DNA from: Alphaproteobacteria bacterium
GTDB taxonomy: Bacteria; Pseudomonadota; Alphaproteobacteria; Micropepsales; Micropepsaceae
Direction: 5' to 3'
DNA length: 64,000 nt
NCBI GenBank assembly: GCA_017307355.1
Contig: JAFKFG010000012.1
Location: 161,932-225,931 of the forward strand
Part shown: positions 60,121 through 64,000 of the stretch, one piece after another
Layout of the letters: each line of letters begins with the position of its first letter
How positions within the stretch are numbered: position 1 is the stretch's first letter
The notes under the pieces: generated by a model
The model's input: the letters and a program-made list of their open reading frames with translations, nothing else
Told to the model about the DNA's origin: nothing
Database searches by the model: none
Translations under genes and position numbers: made by a program

Positions 60121-61611
60121 ATGGCTTCGCATCTCCTGGATCAGTTTCCCTGCACCGCGCCGGATCGCGCCTTCATCACCACCGCCGACGGCCGGATCCT
60201 GACGTATGGCGGCTTGGACACCCTCTCAGCCCGCCTGGCCCATGCCCTGAAGGCGCTGGGAGTGAAGCCCGGCGACCGGGTGGCGGCCCAGGTGGACAAG
60301 AGCCCGGACGCCATCGCGCTATATCTGGCCACGGTGCGGGCGGGCGCGGTCTGGTTGCCGCTCAATACCGCCTATACCCGGGCCGAACTGGCCTATTTCG
60401 TGGAAGACGCGGAACCGGCCCTGTTCGTGGCCGCACCGGGACGCGAGGACATGGTGGCGGGCGTTCCCGTCGCCACCATGGGAACCGATGGCCGCAGCGG
60501 CAGCCTGCTGGAATTGGCGGCGCGGCAATCCGATCGTTTCGACGATGTCGCGCGGGGACCGGATGACCTGGCTGCGATCCTCTACACGTCCGGCACCACC
60601 GGGCGCTCCAAGGGCGCGATGCTCAGTCACGAAAATCTGGCATCGAACGCGCGCGCCCTGGCAAAGCTCTGGCAATTCACCGATCGCGACGTGCTGCTGC
60701 ACGCGCTGCCCATCTATCACACCCATGGCCTGTTCGTGGCCACCAACACGGTGCTGATGTCGGGCGCGGGCATGCTGTTCCTGCCCAAGCCGGACATGGA
60801 CCCGATGTTCCGCCTGATGCCGCAGGCGACGGTGATGATGGGGGTGCCGACTTTCTATACCCGGCTGCTGGCGGATGCGCGGCTGACGCGGGATGCGACG
60901 CGGCACATGCGCCTGTTCGTGTCGGGGTCGGCGCCGCTTCTGAGCGAGACCCACCGCGAATGGCAGGAACGCACAGGTCACGCCATCCTGGAACGCTATG
61001 GCATGACCGAAACCAACATGAACACCTCCAACCCTTATGCGGGTGCGAGGATCGCCGGCACGGTGGGCCAACCTTTGCCGGGCGTCGAGATTCGCATCAC
61101 CGATCCGGAGAGTGGGCGACCGCTGGCGCAAGGCGAAATCGGCATGATCGAAGTGCGCGGCCCCAATGTGTTCAAAGGCTATTGGCGCATGCCGGAAAAA
61201 ACCAAAGCGGAATTCCGCGAGGATGGTTTCTTCATCACCGGCGATCTGGGGCTGATCGACGCCGACGGCTATGTCTCCATCGTGGGGCGCGGCAAGGATC
61301 TGGTGATTTCCGGCGGCTTCAATGTCTATCCCAAGGAAGTGGAGACCGAGATCGATGCCTTGCCGGGCGTGATGGAAAGCGCGGTGATCGGCGTCGCCCA
61401 TCCGGATTTCGGGGAAGGCGTGACGGCGGTGGTGGCGCGGAAAACCGATGCCGCGCTGACGGAAGCGGGCGTGATCGGGGCGCTGAAGGACCGGCTTGCG
61501 GCCTACAAGCTGCCCAAGCGCGTGCTGTTCGTGGATGATCTGCCGCGCAACGCCATGGGCAAGGTACAGAAGGCGCTGCTGCGCGAGACCTATAAAGACC
61601 TTTATCGCTAA
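60121..61611 (+). CDS. matB: Malonyl-CoA synthetase (MatB-like acyl-CoA synthetase)
   Basis: AMP-forming ligase of 496 residues, activating malonate (and often methylmalonate) to its CoA thioester. The P-loop is LYTSGTTGRSKGAMLSHENL. The ANL signature ERYGMTETNMNTSNPYAG matches the malonyl-specific branch, where MNTSNPY is conserved. GDLGLIDADGYVSIVGRGKDLVISGGFNVYPKEVE leads to the C-terminal Lys in NAMGKVQK. No malonyl-CoA decarboxylase or malonate transporter is nearby. It overlaps the DUF4169 gene tail-to-tail. Confidence 0.88.
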   Translation: MASHLLDQFPCTAPDRAFITTADGRILTYGGLDTLSARLAHALKALGVKPGDRVAAQVDKSPDAIALYLATVRAGAVWLPLNTAYTRAELAYFVEDAEPALFVAAPGREDMVAGVPVATMGTDGRSGSLLELAARQSDRFDDVARGPDDLAAILYTSGTTGRSKGAMLSHENLASNARALAKLWQFTDRDVLLHALPIYHTHGLFVATNTVLMSGAGMLFLPKPDMDPMFRLMPQATVMMGVPTFYTRLLADARLTRDATRHMRLFVSGSAPLLSETHREWQERTGHAILERYGMTETNMNTSNPYAGARIAGTVGQPLPGVEIRITDPESGRPLAQGEIGMIEVRGPNVFKGYWRMPEKTKAEFREDGFFITGDLGLIDADGYVSIVGRGKDLVISGGFNVYPKEVETEIDALPGVMESAVIGVAHPDFGEGVTAVVARKTDAALTEAGVIGALKDRLAAYKLPKRVLFVDDLPRNAMGKVQKALLRETYKDLYR

Positions 61612-61781
61612 TCTTTCTTGTGCGCGTCCAGGTCGCGAGCGGATTTCTCGCTGCGGGCCTTGGCCAGACTGCGCAGATGCTTGGGCGTGCCGTGCAAGGT
61701 GCGGTTTGCCTCGGCGGTTTTGGCCTTCTCGTCACGCGCCTTGGCTTTGCGGGCTTGGCGCAGATTGACGATCTCCGCCAT
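61608..61781 (-). CDS. DUF4169 family small protein
   Basis: A 57-residue highly basic protein beginning MAEIVNLRQARKAKARDEK and ending DLDAHKKD. The N-terminal xEIVNLRxARKxKAR pattern, the TPKHLR-like middle and the length are characteristic of DUF4169, a small alphaproteobacterial family of unknown function. The ATG immediately follows the stop of the GST gene (TAG directly before ATG), and its TAG overlaps the convergent matB stop. Lys and Arg dominate, so nucleic-acid or ribosome binding is possible, but that is speculation. Confidence 0.85.
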   Translation of the reverse strand: MAEIVNLRQARKAKARDEKAKTAEANRTLHGTPKHLRSLAKARSEKSARDLDAHKKD

Positions 61782-62408
61782 CTACTTTTGGCCTATCGCT
61801 TCGCTACTTGAGGCCGGCGCATCCTTCGCCATCGCCCGCGCATAGGCAAGCCGGTCCAGGCAGCGCTTCACATAAGCGTCCACCGAGGCCAGCTTGGGCA
61901 TCATGGGATTGCTCGCGAACATGCCGAAAGTGGTGGCATAGAGAATATCGGCGGCGGTGAAGCTGTCGCCCGCGATATAGGGATGGGCGGTCAAACTCTG
62001 GTCGATGAAAGCCATGGCCTCTTCCACCACCACCCAGCTGGCGGTGCCGCGCGGCACCGGGGTGTTGAGGAATTTGGAAATGAAAGCGGGCTCCAGCACA
62101 TCGCCATAATAGGCCAGCATGGAGAGATAGAGGCCGCGTCCCGCCTCGCCGGGTCTGGGCGCCAGTTTCGCATCGGGAAAAGCGTCCGCCAGATAGCAGG
62201 CTATGGCGGGAGATTCGAACACGGTTTCCTCGCCGTGACGGATGGCGGACACTTTGGCGTGGGGATGCGGGTTGTTTTCGTCTGCCGCGCCGCTGCCGTC
62301 GCCGCGCCGGATGGTGACGGTCTTGATTTCATAAGGCGCGCCCAGTTCCTCCAGCAGGAAGATCATGCGGGTCGAGCGCGATTTCGGGGCGTGATAGAGC
62401 GTGATCAT
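61782..62408 (-). CDS. Glutathione S-transferase family protein
   Basis: A 208-residue cytosolic GST. The N-terminal thioredoxin-like half opens ITLYHAPKSRSTRMIFLLEEL, with a Ser/Tyr-type active-site region rather than Cys. FESPAIACYLADAFP supplies the glutathione gamma-glutamyl contact (ES). The C-terminal helical half includes YIAGDSFTAADILYATTFG, the N-capping box. It is sandwiched without gaps between RHH_4 and DUF4169 genes, so probably co-transcribed with fumC. Substrate unknown. Confidence 0.9.
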   Translation of the reverse strand: MITLYHAPKSRSTRMIFLLEELGAPYEIKTVTIRRGDGSGAADENNPHPHAKVSAIRHGEETVFESPAIACYLADAFPDAKLAPRPGEAGRGLYLSMLAYYGDVLEPAFISKFLNTPVPRGTASWVVVEEAMAFIDQSLTAHPYIAGDSFTAADILYATTFGMFASNPMMPKLASVDAYVKRCLDRLAYARAMAKDAPASSSEAIGQK

Positions 62409-62418
62409 GCCCGCGAGG

Positions 62419-62634
62419 TTAGATGCGGGTACGGCTCACGGCAAGGGCGTGGAGGCGCAGCGCGCTGGCCAGGGGGCGCGGTCCCCGGTTTCCGTCGATG
62501 AATTGCACCAGCCCTGCCAGGCTGCGGCCGGTCTTGCGGGCTTCTTCGTCCAGCACCGCCCAGAACTCCTCCTCCAGCGCCACCGAAGTGCGGTGACCGG
62601 AAAGGGAAAAGGAGCGCTTTTTCAGACTGGCCAT
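62419..62634 (-). CDS. Ribbon-helix-helix protein, RHH_4 family
   Basis: A 71-residue protein whose core SGHRTSVALEEEFWAVLDEEARKTG and SLAGLVQFIDGNRG fits the RHH_4 family. That family is common next to fumC and DUF4169 genes in alphaproteobacteria. The beta-strand and two helices predict a dimeric DNA-binding fold, but no target is known. The start at 62634 was set because the codons upstream translate a palindromic repeat (locus B), which ends 12 bp before this ATG. Confidence 0.85.
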   Translation of the reverse strand: MASLKKRSFSLSGHRTSVALEEEFWAVLDEEARKTGRSLAGLVQFIDGNRGPRPLASALRLHALAVSRTRI

Positions 62635-62645
62635 GCGCTTCTCAT

Positions 62646-62711
62646 CCTCGCCCTGAGCTTGTCGAAGGGCGAGACCGGAAGACCTCATGCTTCGACAAGC
62701 TCAGCATGAGG
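62646..62711. repeat. REP-like palindrome pair, locus B
   Basis: Hairpin 1: CTCGCCCT / AGGGCGAG (62647-62654 and 62666-62673) with loop GAGCTTGTCGA. Hairpin 2: CCTCATGCT / AGCATGAGG (62683-62691 and 62703-62711) with loop TCGACAAGCTC. They are the same loop and partly the same stems as locus A, but the two hairpins are arranged in the opposite relative order. It lies between fumC and the RHH_4 gene, both leftward, so would be transcribed. Confidence 0.85.
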
Positions 62712-62717
62712 ACGCTT

Positions 62718-64000
62718 TTACCTCGGTGCGATCATGTCTTCGGGGCGGACCACGGCGTCGAATTCTTCCGCCGTGACATAGCCGCCCTTGACCGCTTCTT
62801 CCTTCAAGGTGGTGCCGTTCTTGTGCGCGGTCTTGGCGATCTTGGCGGCATTGTCGTAGCCGATCTTGGGCGCCAGCGCCGTTACCAGCATCAGGGAACG
62901 CTCCAGCCCGGCCTTGATGTTATCGAGGCGCGGTTCGATCCCCACTACGCAATTGTCGGTGAAGCTGATCGCCGCGTCGGCCATCAGCCGCACGCTCTGC
63001 AGGAAATTATACGCCATCACGGGATTGTAGACGTTGAGTTCGAAATGGCCCTGGCTGTCGGCGAAGGTGAGCGCCGTATTGTTGCCGAAGATCTGCACGC
63101 AGACCTGGGTCATGGCTTCGCATTGGGTGGGATTGACCTTGCCCGGCATGATCGAAGAGCCCGGCTCGTTCTCCGGCAGCGCCAGTTCGCCCAGGCCGGA
63201 GCGCGGGCCCGAGCCCAGCAAGCGGATGTCGTTGGCGATCTTGAACAGGCTGGCGGCCACGGTGTTGATCGCGCCATGGCTGAACACCATCGCGTCATGG
63301 GCGGCCAAGGCTTCGAACTTGTTGGGCGCGGTGGTGAAATGCAGGCCCGTGATCTTGGCGATGCGCTCGGCCACCATCTTGTCGAAACCGACCGGCGCGT
63401 TGAGGCCGGTGCCCACGGCGGTGCCGCCTTGCGCCAGTTCCATCAGCTTGGGCAGGGTCTGTTCGATGCGGGCAATGCCATTGGACACTTGGGCGGCATA
63501 GCCGGAAAATTCCTGGCCCAAGGTGATCGGCGTCGCATCCTGGGTATGCGTGCGGCCGATCTTGATCACGTCGGCCCAGGCTTTGACCTTGGTGTCCAGT
63601 GCTGCATGCAGATGTTTGAGAGCCGGCAGCAGCCGATGATGGATTTCCTCGGCACAAGCGATGTGCATGGCGGTGGGATAGGTGTCGTTGGACGACTGGC
63701 TCATATTGACGTGATCGTTGGGATGGACCGGCTTCTTGGAGCCCATCACCCCGCCCAGCATTTCGATGGCGCGGTTGGAGATCACTTCATTGGCGTTCAT
63801 GTTCGTCTGGGTGCCCGAGCCGGTCTGCCAGACCGCCAGGGGAAAATGATCGTCGAGCTTGCCGTCGATCACTTCCTGGGCGGCGGCGACGATGGTCTCG
63901 CCCAGCTTCCGGTCCAGATGGCCCAGCGCCATGTTGGTTTCGGCGGCGGCCCGCTTGATGATGCCCAAGGCCCGTACGATGGGCAGGGGCTGCTTCTCCC
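62718..64000 (-). CDS. fumC: Class II fumarate hydratase (N-terminus beyond window)
   Basis: Tricarboxylic-acid-cycle enzyme converting fumarate to malate, iron-independent class II. About 427 residues are visible, starting [20 protein letters not shown], and the reading frame runs off the window edge, so some 35-40 N-terminal residues are missing. Substrate motifs are all present: [38 protein letters not shown], the [20 protein letters not shown] block and the superfamily signature [13 protein letters not shown]. It probably heads the fumC-RHH_4-GST-DUF4169 gene series. Confidence 0.96.
   Translation of the reverse strand, partial: EKQPLPIVRALGIIKRAAAETNMALGHLDRKLGETIVAAAQEVIDGKLDDHFPLAVWQTGSGTQTNMNANEVISNRAIEMLGGVMGSKKPVHPNDHVNMSQSSNDTYPTAMHIACAEEIHHRLLPALKHLHAALDTKVKAWADVIKIGRTHTQDATPITLGQEFSGYAAQVSNGIARIEQTLPKLMELAQGGTAVGTGLNAPVGFDKMVAERIAKITGLHFTTAPNKFEALAAHDAMVFSHGAINTVAASLFKIANDIRLLGSGPRSGLGELALPENEPGSSIMPGKVNPTQCEAMTQVCVQIFGNNTALTFADSQGHFELNVYNPVMAYNFLQSVRLMADAAISFTDNCVVGIEPRLDNIKAGLERSLMLVTALAPKIGYDNAAKIAKTAHKNGTTLKEEAVKGGYVTAEEFDAVVRPEDMIAPR

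Noticed and set aside
57689..60202. Rightward 800-codon open frame opposite uvrD
   Set aside because: uvrD shows all SF1 helicase motifs on the other strand; the rightward frame has none.
61608..62634. Toxin-antitoxin system from the RHH protein and its neighbours
   Set aside because: RHH_4 proteins are not typical antitoxins, and the partners are a GST and DUF4169, neither a known toxin family.

Overview
The window is a GC-rich stretch of an alphaproteobacterial chromosome and looks like core genome. Alphaproteobacterial hallmarks are: the long dcw cluster running mraZ to ftsZ and continuing into lpxC-bamD-recN-ligA; an ArsR-methyltransferase gene coupled to metF-metH; uvrD-prmA-aminopeptidase P; and fumC with RHH_4 and DUF4169 partners. 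I cannot name the genus. A Rhizomicrobium/Micropepsis-like lineage is only a guess. I saw no rRNA, tRNA, CRISPR array, prophage or classical insertion sequence.

Layout. 1-2.4 kb: lytic transglycosylase and a CPA1 Na+/H+ antiporter. 2.5-6.5 kb: a leftward molybdenum hydroxylase operon (iorA-iorB-triheme cytochrome c). 6.7-7.1 kb: a RidA-family protein. 7.1-11.4 kb: a leftward operon for glutaryl-CoA breakdown (gcdH plus a FadB/FadJ-type protein), headed by an exported alpha/beta-hydrolase that lacks its catalytic Ser and His. 11.5-15.3 kb: a KefB-like antiporter with USP domains and an unrecognised outer-membrane barrel. 15.4-18.6 kb: ettA, then mlaC and mlaA. 18.7-24.3 kb: the methionine operon (ArsR-methyltransferase, metF, metH) behind a clear inverted-repeat operator. 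24.4-27.2 kb: djlA-like gene, cell-wall amidase, RNase P RNA with a good promoter, and a beta-hydroxyacid dehydrogenase. 27.4-45.5 kb: division and cell-wall cluster mraZ-rsmH-ftsL-ftsI-murE-murF-mraY-murD-ftsW-murG-murC-murB-ddl-ftsQ-ftsA-ftsZ, tightly coupled by ATGA overlaps. MraZ boxes precede it and a strong terminator ends it. 45.7-48.8 kb: GNAT, exported amidase, retropepsin-like protease. 48.8-54.5 kb: lpxC, bamD, recN, ligA. 54.6-60.0 kb: leftward aminopeptidase P, prmA and uvrD, with a GIY-YIG nuclease element lodged between prmA and uvrD. 60.1-64 kb: matB, DUF4169, GST, RHH_4 and a partial fumC.

Most of the biology is envelope growth. Peptidoglycan precursor synthesis and the divisome come from the dcw cluster, lipid A from LpxC, outer-membrane assembly and lipid asymmetry from BamD, MlaA and MlaC, and wall turnover from the transglycosylase and amidase.

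The strongest candidate for something undescribed is a roughly 380-bp unit at 57315-57694: a small, AT-richer GIY-YIG nuclease gene bracketed by two inverted copies of a palindrome-bearing repeat and inserted within a leftward gene series. Two further families of structured intergenic repeats are present: a two-hairpin element three bases after both the ettA and ftsZ stops, with compensating stem changes, and REP-like pairs that share a loop but differ in their stems.
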